64,000 nt of DNA from Thalassospira profundimaris (GCF_003326755.1 NZ_JPWH01000009.1:1-64000); one strand, 5' to 3'. Positions 36,699-45,604 are shown, numbered from the stretch's first letter. Made by a program: numbers and translations. The notes: a model not told the origin generated them from the letters alone.

Positions 36699-36715
36699 TT
36701 CAAGTGCCATGCCAG
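36699..36715 (-). promoter_or_regulatory. Sigma-54-type promoter of the nir-nas operon
   Basis: CTGGCATGGCACTTGAA on the minus strand fits YTGGCACGRNNNTTGCW at 15 of 17 positions, with GG at -24 intact and GA in place of GC at -12. The implied start near 36688 leaves a leader of about 175 bases that contains the ANTAR target. Confidence 0.6.
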
Positions 36716-36962
36716 AAAAGAAAATTTGACCGGTTATCTTCTAACTATCTGAAATATTGTCGAGAAACGCAACCCCCCTGGCAAGGGTAACATTCCTGGA
36801 ATGGCAATATGATTAAAAAATAATCATCATTAAAAGTGTATGGTGTATTTTTGTGCATTTTTTGATCTCGTGCGTCAGGCGAGTTTTTCCCCTCGCGAAT
36901 GCGATGATATAATATTTTTAAAAATCAGTACCTTGCCCTATTTTTACCGCATTGCGAAAAAA

Positions 36963-36979
36963 CTGGCTTGCCGTTTGCA
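36963..36979 (+). promoter_or_regulatory. Sigma-54-type promoter of narK-nasT-nasS
   Basis: CTGGCTTGCCGTTTGCA keeps the invariant GG (-24) and GC (-12) with correct spacing and TTGCA at the downstream element. Transcription would start near 36990, about 240 bases before narK. I could not identify a clear NtrC site in the AT-rich 36716-36962 between the two divergent promoters. Confidence 0.65.
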
Positions 36980-37016
36980 GGTTAACCCCGTGTGTGAGCG
37001 GCTTTGACGAAAGCAG

Positions 37017-37061
37017 GCCCAATGACGGGTGGCTCACAGTTCTTCGTCCAACGGCGGACGA
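37017..37061 (+). promoter_or_regulatory. Two-hexaloop ANTAR-type motif in the narK leader RNA
   Basis: First loop: GCCC, AATGAC, GGGT (37017-37030). Second: TCGTCC, AACGGC, GGACGA (37044-37061), a perfect six-pair stem. The 12-mer CCAATGACGGGT at 37019-37030 is identical to the one in the nirB leader. AATGACGGGT recurs at 37112-37121. No terminator with a T run follows. Instead, GCGGACATCT (37127-37136) can pair with AGATGTCTGC (37187-37196) close to the ribosome site. Confidence 0.6.
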
Positions 37062-37227
37062 TCAGACGTTTGGAACAGCCGCGCGGATTGCCGCGCAGCC
37101 TTTCCAGTACGAATGACGGGTCGCCTGCGGACATCTTCCCGATGCAGCATGAGACCCATGAGGAAAAACCGTCGGTCGTTTGTCGCAGATGTCTGCTCTG
37201 CACGACCAAACAGAGGGGCTTCACATC

Positions 37228-38595
37228 ATGGAAATCAAGAACAAGGCTACGCGCATCAATCTTTTCAGTCTCAAGACTGTTCAGATGCGCACCTTTCACC
37301 TTACCTGGCTTTCCTTCTTTTTATGTTTTTTTGGCTGGTTCGGGATCGCGCCGCTCATGCCGCTGGTGCGCGATGACCTGGGACTTAGCAAAAGTGAAAT
37401 CGGCAGCACCATCATTGCATCAGTTGCCATTACGGTGCTGGTCCGTCTGCTGATTGGTCCGCTTTGTGACAAGATCGGGCCGCGCAAGACCTATACCGGT
37501 CTTTTGGTGCTTGGGTCGCTTCCTGTCATGCTGATCGGGCTTGCCGACAGTTATCAGACGTTCCTGCTGGCCCGTCTTGCCATCGGTTCTATCGGCGCAT
37601 CCTTTGTCATCACGCAATATCATACCTCGATGATGTTCGCGCCCAATGTCGTGGGTACGGCAAATGCGACAACGGCAGGCTGGGGCAATCTTGGGGGCGG
37701 TGTCACCCAAATGGTTATGCCGCTGATTTTGGCGATGGTGCTGGGTTTTGGTGTTTCCGAAACGATGGGTTGGCGTCTGGCAATGGTATTTCCGGGCGCG
37801 ATCATGCTGGTTGTGGCGGCCCTTTACTGGTTCTTCACCACGGACTGCCCGGATGGCAACTATGCCGATATGCGCAAAAGCGGTGCTTTGAAACCGGAAG
37901 ATGATCATGCCGGTGCGACCAAAGGCATGCTGGCAGCCATTTCCGATTATCGGGTTTGGGCGCTGTTTTTGGTGTATGGGGCGTGTTTTGGTGTGGAACT
38001 GACCATCAACAACATTGCCGCCATTTATTTCTATGACCAGTTTGAACTTTCGCTGGCAACAGCGGGCATGATTGCGGGTCTGTTTGGGTTGATGAATATT
38101 TTTGCCCGGACCCTGGGGGGCGTATTTTCGGATAAATTTGCCGCAAAAAGCGGTCTTTCGGGACGGGTGAAGTTTTTGTTCATTGCCCTGTTCATCGAAG
38201 GGATCGCGCTTGTTGCCTTTTCGCAGATGGAAGCCCTGCTGGTCGCGGTTGCGGTGATGATCGTCTTCTCGCTGTTTGTCCAGATGTCTGAAGGTGCAAC
38301 ATTTGGTATCGTGCCGTTTGTCAATCGCCGGGCCCTTGGCGCGGTTGCGGGGATTGTCGGTGCCGGTGGCAATGCCGGTGCGGTTGCGGCGGGCTTTTTG
38401 TTCAAATCCGAAAGCCTGACCTATCAACAGGGGCTTTTGTATCTTGGTATTGCCGTGACCGTTTGCTCGTTTGCCGCTTTGGCCGTTCGTTTCTCGCAGG
38501 CAACCCAGGCCGAGGAGAAGGAACGCTTTGATCGCGCCCATGCCGAGCGTCTGGGTGCCTCAAGTGCAAGCGCGACACCGGTTGCGGCAGAATGA
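37228..38595 (+). CDS. narK: Nitrate/nitrite MFS transporter (NNP family, NarK/NrtP)
   Basis: This 455-residue inner-membrane protein has about 12 helices. NNP signatures are present: the GWGNLGGGVTQMVMP nitrate motif in helix 5, its partner GAGGNAGAVAAGF in helix 11, and RLLIGPLCDKIGPRK. It imports nitrate for assimilation and may export nitrite. ATG 37228 follows AGAGGGG. It is divergent from nirB and heads the narK-nasT-nasS unit. Confidence 0.93.
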   Translation: MEIKNKATRINLFSLKTVQMRTFHLTWLSFFLCFFGWFGIAPLMPLVRDDLGLSKSEIGSTIIASVAITVLVRLLIGPLCDKIGPRKTYTGLLVLGSLPVMLIGLADSYQTFLLARLAIGSIGASFVITQYHTSMMFAPNVVGTANATTAGWGNLGGGVTQMVMPLILAMVLGFGVSETMGWRLAMVFPGAIMLVVAALYWFFTTDCPDGNYADMRKSGALKPEDDHAGATKGMLAAISDYRVWALFLVYGACFGVELTINNIAAIYFYDQFELSLATAGMIAGLFGLMNIFARTLGGVFSDKFAAKSGLSGRVKFLFIALFIEGIALVAFSQMEALLVAVAVMIVFSLFVQMSEGATFGIVPFVNRRALGAVAGIVGAGGNAGAVAAGFLFKSESLTYQQGLLYLGIAVTVCSFAALAVRFSQATQAEEKERFDRAHAERLGASSASATPVAAE

Positions 38596-38616
38596 TATAA
38601 TCTGCCACAAGACTTT

Positions 38617-38648
38617 TCCCGGGGTGCGGCGCATATCGCACTCCGGGA
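38617..38648 (+). other. Strong intercistronic hairpin between narK and nasT
   Basis: TCCCGGGGTGCG (38617-38628) pairs with CGCACTCCGGGA (38637-38648) over 12 bases with one wobble. A second CCCGG...CCGGG stem lies a few bases on. A-rich sequence follows rather than T, so it is probably not a terminator. It may stabilise the narK end or lower nasTS expression. Confidence 0.55.
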
Positions 38649-38734
38649 CATACCCGGACCCGAAAAAGGCCGGGATATAAAAAGAGTTTCGAGAGATCAG
38701 GCCCGCAAGGGCTGTCAGGGAGTTAAGGGGTAAC

Positions 38735-39325
38735 TTGGTAAAGCTGGAAGAATACAACATTCTGGTGATCGACGAGAATCCCGATCGTGCCGCCATTGTC
38801 GAACGCGGCCTGGTCGAAAGCGGATATGCGCGGGTATCGCGCATTGGAACGTCGCATAATCTGGTTGCCCGCATTCAGGCGCTGGCACCCGACATTATCA
38901 TCATCGATCTTGAAAACCCGGACCGCGACACCCTTGAACAGATGTTTCAGGTATCGCGCGCCATTGCGCGCCCGATCGCCATGTTCGTGGATCAAAGCGA
39001 TGCCTCCATGATCCAGGAGGCGGTTTCTGCCGGTGTCAGTGCCTATGTTGTTGATGGCTTGCGCCAGGACCGCATTCGTCCGATTGTGGATATGGCGATT
39101 TCGCGGTTTAACGCCTTTGACCAGTTGCGCCGCGAACGTGACGAGGCACAGGCCAAGCTGAGTGAACGCAAACTGATCGAGCGGGCCAAGGGTCTGCTGA
39201 TGAAGGAAAAAGGCCTTTCCGAGGAAGAATCCTATAACCTGCTGCGTAAAAACGCGATGAAGCAGAACCGCAAGATCTATGAGATCGCGCAAAGTGTCAT
39301 CACGGCGTTTCAGTTGGAGTTTTAA
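38735..39325 (+). CDS. nasT: ANTAR-domain response regulator NasT (transcription antiterminator)
   Basis: This 196-residue protein has a receiver-like domain (ILVIDENPDRAAIVERGL, 9-26; IIIIDLENPDRDTLEQM) and a C-terminal ANTAR RNA-binding domain (about 135-193: LIERAKGLLMKEKGLSEEESYNLLRK). NasT binds paired-hexaloop RNA and prevents terminator formation; NasS holds it inactive without nitrate. The start is TTG 38735 behind TTAAGGGGTAAC. Its likely targets are the nirB leader at 36592-36630 and possibly the narK leader. Confidence 0.92.
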   Translation: MVKLEEYNILVIDENPDRAAIVERGLVESGYARVSRIGTSHNLVARIQALAPDIIIIDLENPDRDTLEQMFQVSRAIARPIAMFVDQSDASMIQEAVSAGVSAYVVDGLRQDRIRPIVDMAISRFNAFDQLRRERDEAQAKLSERKLIERAKGLLMKEKGLSEEESYNLLRKNAMKQNRKIYEIAQSVITAFQLEF

Positions 39326-39328
39326 GTA

Positions 39329-40513
39329 ATGGCAAACAGGGTTCGTCTTGGATTTGTGCCGCTTGTTGATTGTGCCATTCCGGTTGTCGCGCGTGCGATG
39401 GGGTTTGCCGCACGTGAAAATATTGAACTTGAGCTTGTTCGTGAACTGTCCTGGGCGGCCATTCGCGACAAGCTGTCTTTTGGTGTTTTTGATGCGGCGC
39501 ATATGCTTGCCGGTATTCCGATAGCCGGCCGTCTGGGGCTGGGCGGATTGCCCGTGCAGAATATTGTGGTGCCAATGGCGTTGGGCCGTGGCGGAAACGC
39601 GATTACGGTTTCCACCCCGCTTTATCAAAGAATGCTCAAGGCGGACCCGTATGCGATGATGGGGCCACGCGGCCTTTCGGCCCGGGCATTGAGAAAAGTG
39701 ATTGACGAGGACAAGGCGGCGGGCCGCCCCGTGCTGTCCTTTGCGACCGTGTTTCCGTTTTCAAGCCACAATTATGAATTGCGTTACTGGATGGCTGCTG
39801 CCGGTATTGATCCTGATCAGGATGTCAATATTGGCGTTATTGCGCCGCCGCGCATGTTTGACAGCCTGCGCAATGGCTGGGTTGATGGCTATTGTGTTGG
39901 CGAACCCTGGAACCAGCGCGCCGTGTTTCATGGCGACGGGGTTATTGTTGCGCTGAAAGACGATATTTGGCCGCGTAGCCCGGAAAAGGTACTGGGCCTG
40001 CGTGAAGACTGGGTGCAAAACAATCGCGATGTGGTTGCTGCCCTGGTACGTGCCCTGGTGCGTGCGGCAGAATGGGCCGATCAGCCCGGCAACCGTCTTG
40101 AACTGGCCCATATTTTATCCGAGGAAGCCAATGTCGGTGCCCCGTTCGAGGTGCTGAAGGCATCGCTGTGTGGCAGGCCGGTGTTGCGACCGGGGGAGCC
40201 ACCTGTTGAAATGCCCGACCGCCATGTTTTTTACCGTTATACAGCCACATTCCCCTGGCTTTCGCAGGGGCGTTGGCTGGGCGAGCAAATGAAACGGTGG
40301 GGGCAAATTCCCGGGGATGTAAATCTTGATCGGGTTATTCCTGATGTTTACCGTCCGGACCTGTATCGTATGGCTGTTGCCGGGCTGGATGTTCTGGTAC
40401 CGCAAAATGATTCGCGCATCGAAGGTGCTGCCGATGCACCGGACCGGTCGCTGGTCGGTCCGGACAGGTTTCTTGATGACAGTGTTTTTGGGTATCGCGA
40501 CGGTCTGTCATGA
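39329..40513 (+). CDS. nasS: Nitrate sensor NasS (cytoplasmic NrtA-like binding protein)
   Basis: This 394-residue protein has the nitrate ABC binding-protein fold (VRLGFVPLVDCAIPVVARAMGF, SHNYELRYWMAAAGIDPD, GYCVGEPWNQRAV) but no signal peptide or lipobox. That marks it as NasS rather than NrtA. NasS binds NasT until nitrate or nitrite is present. The gene starts three bases after nasT, the reverse of the common nasS-nasT order. No NrtB/NrtD follows. Confidence 0.9.
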   Translation: MANRVRLGFVPLVDCAIPVVARAMGFAARENIELELVRELSWAAIRDKLSFGVFDAAHMLAGIPIAGRLGLGGLPVQNIVVPMALGRGGNAITVSTPLYQRMLKADPYAMMGPRGLSARALRKVIDEDKAAGRPVLSFATVFPFSSHNYELRYWMAAAGIDPDQDVNIGVIAPPRMFDSLRNGWVDGYCVGEPWNQRAVFHGDGVIVALKDDIWPRSPEKVLGLREDWVQNNRDVVAALVRALVRAAEWADQPGNRLELAHILSEEANVGAPFEVLKASLCGRPVLRPGEPPVEMPDRHVFYRYTATFPWLSQGRWLGEQMKRWGQIPGDVNLDRVIPDVYRPDLYRMAVAGLDVLVPQNDSRIEGAADAPDRSLVGPDRFLDDSVFGYRDGLS

Positions 40514-40546
40514 CCACAGTTCCGGAACGGCGCAGGCCGGGATGAT

Positions 40547-40590
40547 GCCGGATATAAAACCGGTGTGATTTTGTATCCGGCAGTCAAATT
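40547..40590. terminator. Candidate terminator between nasS and dabA
   Basis: GCCGGATA (40547-40554) and TATCCGGC (40574-40581) pair perfectly across 19 bases, and a T-rich stretch follows on +. It lies in the short convergent gap and probably ends the narK-nasT-nasS unit. Confidence 0.5.
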
Positions 40591-40610
40591 TTCATTTTTG
40601 TTCTCCGGTG

Positions 40611-43040
40611 TCAGTCCGTGTGCCGTGCCCGGGAAACATCTTCCCATTTGCAATCGCCGAGATAGCGGTGGTCAAGTTTGCCTTCGTTATTGAAGGCAAG
40701 AAGATGCAGCCAGCCATTGTCAAACAGGGCGCGGACAGCGGGATGTTTTTGCAGCACTGTGTTGATGGCATCCGTCGGGGCATCAATACACACTGTTAAC
40801 CTTGCGGGGTCATGAACAAATGTGTTGCCGTCATGCACGGACTGGATGGGCAGGCCGGTTCTGAGATGCCCGCCATTGCCCTCGTAAACGCCAATGCCGC
40901 CAACCACGTTGTGCAACAGCTTGTTGCCCGCGCCATAAAGCTCCGGGGCGACCGTTGAGGCATAATATTGCAGGCTGATCCAGCTTGCCACGACAACCGG
41001 GGCGGTCAGGATCAATTCCAGAACGGCAAAGTCATTTTGGGCATCGGCCCTGAAATCATAATCATGCAGGAAGCTTTCGCCCTTGAGGTTGGCCCCGGCA
41101 CTGGTGGAGCGGGGGGCGGCGATGAAATATTTGCACCCTGCCAGCCCCCATTCCGGCCGTGTTTCCGACCAGTTGGTGGCACGGGCCATGATGGCCTGGG
41201 CATTATCGGCCCCGGGCAACCGTGCGGCCCGTTCGCTGCGGGCAAGGGAACCGGCCTGGGCGAGGAAATCGCGCAGTTTTGCCAGGGCGGCATTGTCTGT
41301 GGGCCGGTCAATGTCCTTGTCAAACAGGGTCATGGCATCGGTTGTCGTATCATGCAGACCGGCAATAAAAACGGTATCGTCCGGAATGGAGATACCCCGT
41401 TTTTCAAGCCCGTCGCGCACCCCCTGGTCATTGAGCAAATCGGCGAGCAACCGGGCATTCACATCGCCCGTATGGCCGCCACAGGCCCCGCAATGCAAGG
41501 CACTTTTGTGCGGGTTGTTGGTCACATTTGCGCCGTGCCCGGCCAGCAGCACAATCCGGGCAAAGTTTGCGGTAAAGGACATTGCCCGAAGGACTTTTTC
41601 GGCAATATCGCATTTGCTGTTTTCATCGAGCGACGTTTTAAAGGCCGGTTTCGGGGCGGCGGCAGAAGCCTTTTTACCACTGCCAAAGCCAAGCGTCTGT
41701 TTTGCCAGTTTCCACAAATAAGCCGGGCCGATGGCATCGACATAGGCAAAGGAGGTCAGGGCGGCTGTTTTGAACTGATGCCGGGGACGGATGGTTTTGT
41801 TGGTCAGTTCATTCATCATGGCATCGGATTTTGCTGCGATACCTGTCGCTGCCTCAAGACCCGGGGCCAATAAAACCGGCAGGCGGTGTTCGCACAGGGC
41901 GGATTGCGCCCCCTGATGGGAAACGGGCAGGCCAAAGAAACCGGCAAAGCCCAGGGTTTGAATATCCGGCGAGAGGGATTCAAAGGCGCGCCGGAAGACT
42001 TCGGAACGCACATCAATGCAAAATGCCGCCTGAATGAAGGGCGCTTGTTGCGCCGGTTTGGCGGGGGCATCTGTTGCGATATGTTCCGCCAGACTGTGCT
42101 GAAGGCTGTTTTCATAGGCGGTTTGCGCAATTTCCCGCACGATATTGGCTGTCGCTGGCGTGATGGGTTGCGTAAGGGCGTCCAGGGTTTCCGGCCAGGC
42201 GGTGTGAAGGCGGGTCTCAAACGCCAGATATAGCGCCAGGTCCCAGCTTAACCGCATGGCAAGCAGATCCATGATCGTGTCGTCGGAACGTCCGTCAAGC
42301 TCTGCCGTCCAGCGCAGATACCGCGCATGTTGTGCCCAGCCATTGATCGATAACAGCGCCTGGTGGAACTGGTTTGCCAGCCCCGCGTGCGATGGATTAA
42401 GGATGCCTGTGATTTTTTCGATCGCGGTCCGCCCGTCTTCTGGAAGGTCGCCAATGACAGAACAAAAGTCCGCCAGACCCAGAATTTCGGCGGTTTTATC
42501 ATTGCTGGCCCAGGCCTGCCATGATTTCCAAGCAGATTGTGTGGTGAACGCGCCTTTCCATAACGCACCCCCCTGATCAAAATGGCAGGCGGCCCAGCGA
42601 CCAATGCAATCATTGATGATGGTCGGCCAGGCTGTCCGGGTTGCCAGAGCAACACTTTCGGCCAGGGTTTTGATTTTGGCCGGTGCGGTCGTGATGTGGG
42701 CAAGGCTGTCGATGAGGTCGGCGACAGATGCCGGTTTGTCCGGATAGGGCGCTGCCTTCAGGGCCTGTTGCAGGGCCGCTGTTGTGATCTCGCCGGTGCT
42801 GATTTTGGTTTGATACCAATTGGCTGGCATCAGAATGTCGGTCCCTGCAAGCCGTTGATGCAGGGTAGCAACCTGTGCCAGCCGCATATCGGCCTGCCCG
42901 ACAAACGGATTGACGGCCACCGTATTTTCCAGGGGCCAGGCCGGGGCGATTTGCGCGGTGGCATGATCAATGGCGTCCTGGATAGCGACCGGCATGTTTT
43001 TGTCCGAGGCGAAGGTTTGGGGATTAACGGTTATATTCAT
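40611..43040 (-). CDS. dabA: Inorganic carbon transporter subunit DabA (DUF2309)
   Basis: This 809-residue protein is a beta-carbonic-anhydrase-like subunit, thought to hydrate CO2 to bicarbonate at the membrane in a one-way, ion-gradient-driven way. The expected zinc ligands are present: Cys341 and Asp343 (AFCIDVRSE), His502 and Cys517 (GHGANVTNNP, ALHCGACGGH), with the family's 15-residue spacing between the last two. It overlaps the dabB stop by four bases. In a heterotroph the likely use is supplying bicarbonate to carboxylases. Confidence 0.92.
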   Translation of the reverse strand: MNITVNPQTFASDKNMPVAIQDAIDHATAQIAPAWPLENTVAVNPFVGQADMRLAQVATLHQRLAGTDILMPANWYQTKISTGEITTAALQQALKAAPYPDKPASVADLIDSLAHITTAPAKIKTLAESVALATRTAWPTIINDCIGRWAACHFDQGGALWKGAFTTQSAWKSWQAWASNDKTAEILGLADFCSVIGDLPEDGRTAIEKITGILNPSHAGLANQFHQALLSINGWAQHARYLRWTAELDGRSDDTIMDLLAMRLSWDLALYLAFETRLHTAWPETLDALTQPITPATANIVREIAQTAYENSLQHSLAEHIATDAPAKPAQQAPFIQAAFCIDVRSEVFRRAFESLSPDIQTLGFAGFFGLPVSHQGAQSALCEHRLPVLLAPGLEAATGIAAKSDAMMNELTNKTIRPRHQFKTAALTSFAYVDAIGPAYLWKLAKQTLGFGSGKKASAAAPKPAFKTSLDENSKCDIAEKVLRAMSFTANFARIVLLAGHGANVTNNPHKSALHCGACGGHTGDVNARLLADLLNDQGVRDGLEKRGISIPDDTVFIAGLHDTTTDAMTLFDKDIDRPTDNAALAKLRDFLAQAGSLARSERAARLPGADNAQAIMARATNWSETRPEWGLAGCKYFIAAPRSTSAGANLKGESFLHDYDFRADAQNDFAVLELILTAPVVVASWISLQYYASTVAPELYGAGNKLLHNVVGGIGVYEGNGGHLRTGLPIQSVHDGNTFVHDPARLTVCIDAPTDAINTVLQKHPAVRALFDNGWLHLLAFNNEGKLDHRYLGDCKWEDVSRARHTD

Positions 43041-44623
43041 GCTTTTTCTCCGCTCTGCGGTGCGCGGCTGCCCTGGCTGCGCCAGGTGCCGGCAATCCGG
43101 TCGATATAGGCGTTAATGTAAAAGCCGTTGCTGATATGGATATAAAGGCGGGCTGACCTGCCCGCCCGATGCCGGGCCGCGAGCAGCCCGGTTTGCATCA
43201 AACCAAGCAGGGCAAAGCTGATGATCACCGTGATGCTTAGTGCCCAGATGGCGGCAGAGCTGCCTTGCCAGACCGGGAAGAACGCCGCCGTGCCGTAGGT
43301 TGCCGCCGTGTGAAAGCCGAAATAGGCGACGCACACGCCAATCGCCCCAAGAACAGCGACCCCAAATTTGCGCGAAATGCCGTTTTCACCCAGCACCGAA
43401 AGCGCAAATTGCGAGATGGCAAAGACAACCACCACACTTAGCGCGATGACAGCCGGATCATGGGCCGCGCCAAAAATCACACTGGCAAGAATGCAGATCA
43501 GCAGGCTTAGGGCAAATGCGGTGGCAAGCTGAAGCGAACTGGCGGTTCGTTGCGGCCCGCACTGGCGGATTTTATGCAGCTTTTCGATCATGCTGCCCGA
43601 CGAGAGAAAGGCATTGGCCTTGTAAAGCGAATGCGCAACGATATGCAGCAGCGCCAGGGCGAACAGGCCCAGCCCGCATTGCAGGATCATGAAACCCATT
43701 TGCGAAATGGTGGACCATGCCAGCCGGGTTTTGACGGCAGGCTGCGTGATCATGACGATGCTGCCAAAGATGGCGGTGAATAAACCCAGCAGGGCGATTA
43801 ACACCATCATGGATGGTGCCATCACCACCACGTCTGAGAGGCGGATCAAAAGGAAGCCGCCTGCATTGACAATACCGGCATGAAGCAGGGCCGATACCGG
43901 GGTTGGGGTTTCCATCACCTCAATAATCCAGCCGTGGGTGGGGAATTGTGCCGATTTCATCATGGCCGCGATGGCAAGCAGCCCGACGATCCAGCCTGCC
44001 GTTCCATTCAGCGCAAGGGTGTGGGCGTTTGCAGCGATGGTTGAAATATCAAGGCTGCCAAAATGCTGATAGATCAGCCAGAACGCGCCCAGAAGGGCGG
44101 CATCCCCCAACCGGGCAATGACAAATTTTTTGCGCTGCGCCCGTTTTGCGGCGGGCCGGTTGCCATAAAACAGCAGCAACCGGTGCAGCATCAGGCTGGT
44201 AAATATCCAGAAAAAGGCGAACTGGGCCAAATTGGCGGACTGAACCAGTGCTGACACACTGGCAAGGGTCAGCCCGAGATAGCCGATAAAGGTGCCCTGG
44301 CGGCCTTCGCGGCGCAAATAGGACAGGGCGTAGGTTACAATCACCCAGGCCAGGAACGCGACCAGGCACAACATGGTGATGCTGACGGGGTCGATCAGAC
44401 CGTGAAACGCCAATACGCCGTAGATCGGCAAGGTAAAATGAGTTTGTCCGTTCACACCCAGAAAAAGGGCGCTGCATGCTGCAAATACCAGCGCAGCCAC
44501 AGCCAGGCATTTAACAAGCTGTTCGGCGCGCTTTGTCAGATGATGACCGCCAGCGAAGCCGATCAACCCTGCAAGTGCCAGGCTGATGACGGTTAAAAAT
44601 GGCAGGAATGATAGTGCAATCAC
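43037..44623 (-). CDS. dabB: Inorganic carbon transporter membrane subunit DabB (NuoL/MrpA-like)
   Basis: This 528-residue protein has about 14 helices and is of the proton-translocating complex I/Mrp antiporter family, shorter than NuoL. The helix-5 Glu region (SYLRREGRQGTFIGYL) and the broken-helix region with MKSAQFPTHGWIIEVMETPTPVSALLHAG are conserved, including the key Lys. It supplies ion coupling to DabA. It begins with GTG behind GAGAGGG. Confidence 0.92.
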   Translation of the reverse strand: MIALSFLPFLTVISLALAGLIGFAGGHHLTKRAEQLVKCLAVAALVFAACSALFLGVNGQTHFTLPIYGVLAFHGLIDPVSITMLCLVAFLAWVIVTYALSYLRREGRQGTFIGYLGLTLASVSALVQSANLAQFAFFWIFTSLMLHRLLLFYGNRPAAKRAQRKKFVIARLGDAALLGAFWLIYQHFGSLDISTIAANAHTLALNGTAGWIVGLLAIAAMMKSAQFPTHGWIIEVMETPTPVSALLHAGIVNAGGFLLIRLSDVVVMAPSMMVLIALLGLFTAIFGSIVMITQPAVKTRLAWSTISQMGFMILQCGLGLFALALLHIVAHSLYKANAFLSSGSMIEKLHKIRQCGPQRTASSLQLATAFALSLLICILASVIFGAAHDPAVIALSVVVVFAISQFALSVLGENGISRKFGVAVLGAIGVCVAYFGFHTAATYGTAAFFPVWQGSSAAIWALSITVIISFALLGLMQTGLLAARHRAGRSARLYIHISNGFYINAYIDRIAGTWRSQGSRAPQSGEKA

Positions 44624-44725
44624 GGAATAAACCCTCTCTGCTCGAATTGCGCAGACAATAGGGGCATATGCGTGATAAATAAAAATATATAGTTATTATG
44701 TTTTTGTTCTGTTTAAGTGAACGAT

Positions 44726-45604
44726 ATGGCCGAGTTCAACTATCATCATCTGCGGTATTTCCATGTTGTGGCCCATGAAGGGCATTTGACGCGTGCGGCC
44801 GAAAAGTTGCATGTGTCGCAGTCGGCATTATCAAGCCAGATCAAACAATTGGAAGAAAGGCTGGGTCAGCAGTTATTCGAGCGGCGGGGCCGGTCCCTTG
44901 TTTTGACAGAGGCCGGCCGGATTGCGCTGGACCATGCGGACGCGATTTTCGCCACCGGGCGGGAACTGGTTAACACGCTTAAACAGGCCGGGGTGGCGCG
45001 CCGCCCCTTGCGCATCGGGGCCATTGCAACATTGTCGCGTAACTTTCAGTTATCATTTTTGCGGCCTGTTTTGGGCAATACGGATATTGAACTGGTCCTT
45101 CGGTCAGGCAGTTCGGCGGAATTGTTGAGTGCGTTAAAGGCATTGCAGCTTGACGTGGTTCTGACCAATCAGCCCCCCGATGCCGATGCCCTATCGGGTT
45201 TTGTGGTGAAAACCGTTGATACCCAGCCTGTCGGGTTGATCGGGGTGCCCGAACTGTGTGCCGAGGGGGATGACCTTCAGCAGTTGCTCAAAGAAGCTCC
45301 GCTGATTTTGCCATCTTTTTCCAGCGGGATGCGCATGGGGTTTGATGCGCTATGCGACCGCCTGGGAATTGCACCACAAATTGCCGCCGAGGTGGATGAT
45401 ATGGCGATGATGCGTCTTTTGGCGCGCGAAGGGGCGGGTGTCGCCGTTATTCCGCCAATTGTTGTCAAAGACGAGATTGAAAAAGGCGACCTGGTCGAGG
45501 CACGGGTGCTGCCCGAAATTGTCGAGATATTCTATGCCGTTACAATGCGTCGCCGTTTTCCCAATTCGGCGATGACTCAGTTGTTTGCATCTGATATTCT
45601 GTGA
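44726..45604 (+). CDS. LysR-family regulator, divergent from dabBA
   Basis: This 292-residue protein has an N-terminal winged helix (YHHLRYFHVVAHEGHLTRAAEKLHVSQSALSSQIKQL). This branch resembles NhaR-like regulators in the first 60 residues. The effector domain spans about 90-290. It is divergent from dabB over about 100 AT-rich bases, so control of the carbon transporter is the obvious role. GTG 44717 would add three residues; ATG 44726 is chosen. The 175 bases downstream (45605-45779) hold nothing I can name. Confidence 0.9.
   Translation: MAEFNYHHLRYFHVVAHEGHLTRAAEKLHVSQSALSSQIKQLEERLGQQLFERRGRSLVLTEAGRIALDHADAIFATGRELVNTLKQAGVARRPLRIGAIATLSRNFQLSFLRPVLGNTDIELVLRSGSSAELLSALKALQLDVVLTNQPPDADALSGFVVKTVDTQPVGLIGVPELCAEGDDLQQLLKEAPLILPSFSSGMRMGFDALCDRLGIAPQIAAEVDDMAMMRLLAREGAGVAVIPPIVVKDEIEKGDLVEARVLPEIVEIFYAVTMRRRFPNSAMTQLFASDIL

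Noticed and set aside
36768-36784. TTGCCAGGGGGGTTGCG on the minus strand as a sigma-54 promoter for nirB
   Set aside because: The invariant -24 GG is broken; the site at 36699-36715 fits better and is placed right for the leader.
37420-38541. 373-codon minus-strand frame opposite narK
   Set aside because: Antisense shadow of a clear transporter gene; translation is His/Gln/Lys-rich without domains.
38617-38648. Hairpin after narK as a terminator
   Set aside because: Stem is strong but followed by A-rich sequence, and nasT-nasS need read-through unless they have another promoter.
39329-40513. Periplasmic nitrate-binding protein NrtA
   Set aside because: No signal peptide or lipobox and no nrtB/nrtD; adjacent to nasT, so NasS.
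40968-41873. 301-codon plus-strand frame opposite dabA
   Set aside because: Glycine-rich shadow of dabA; no start context.
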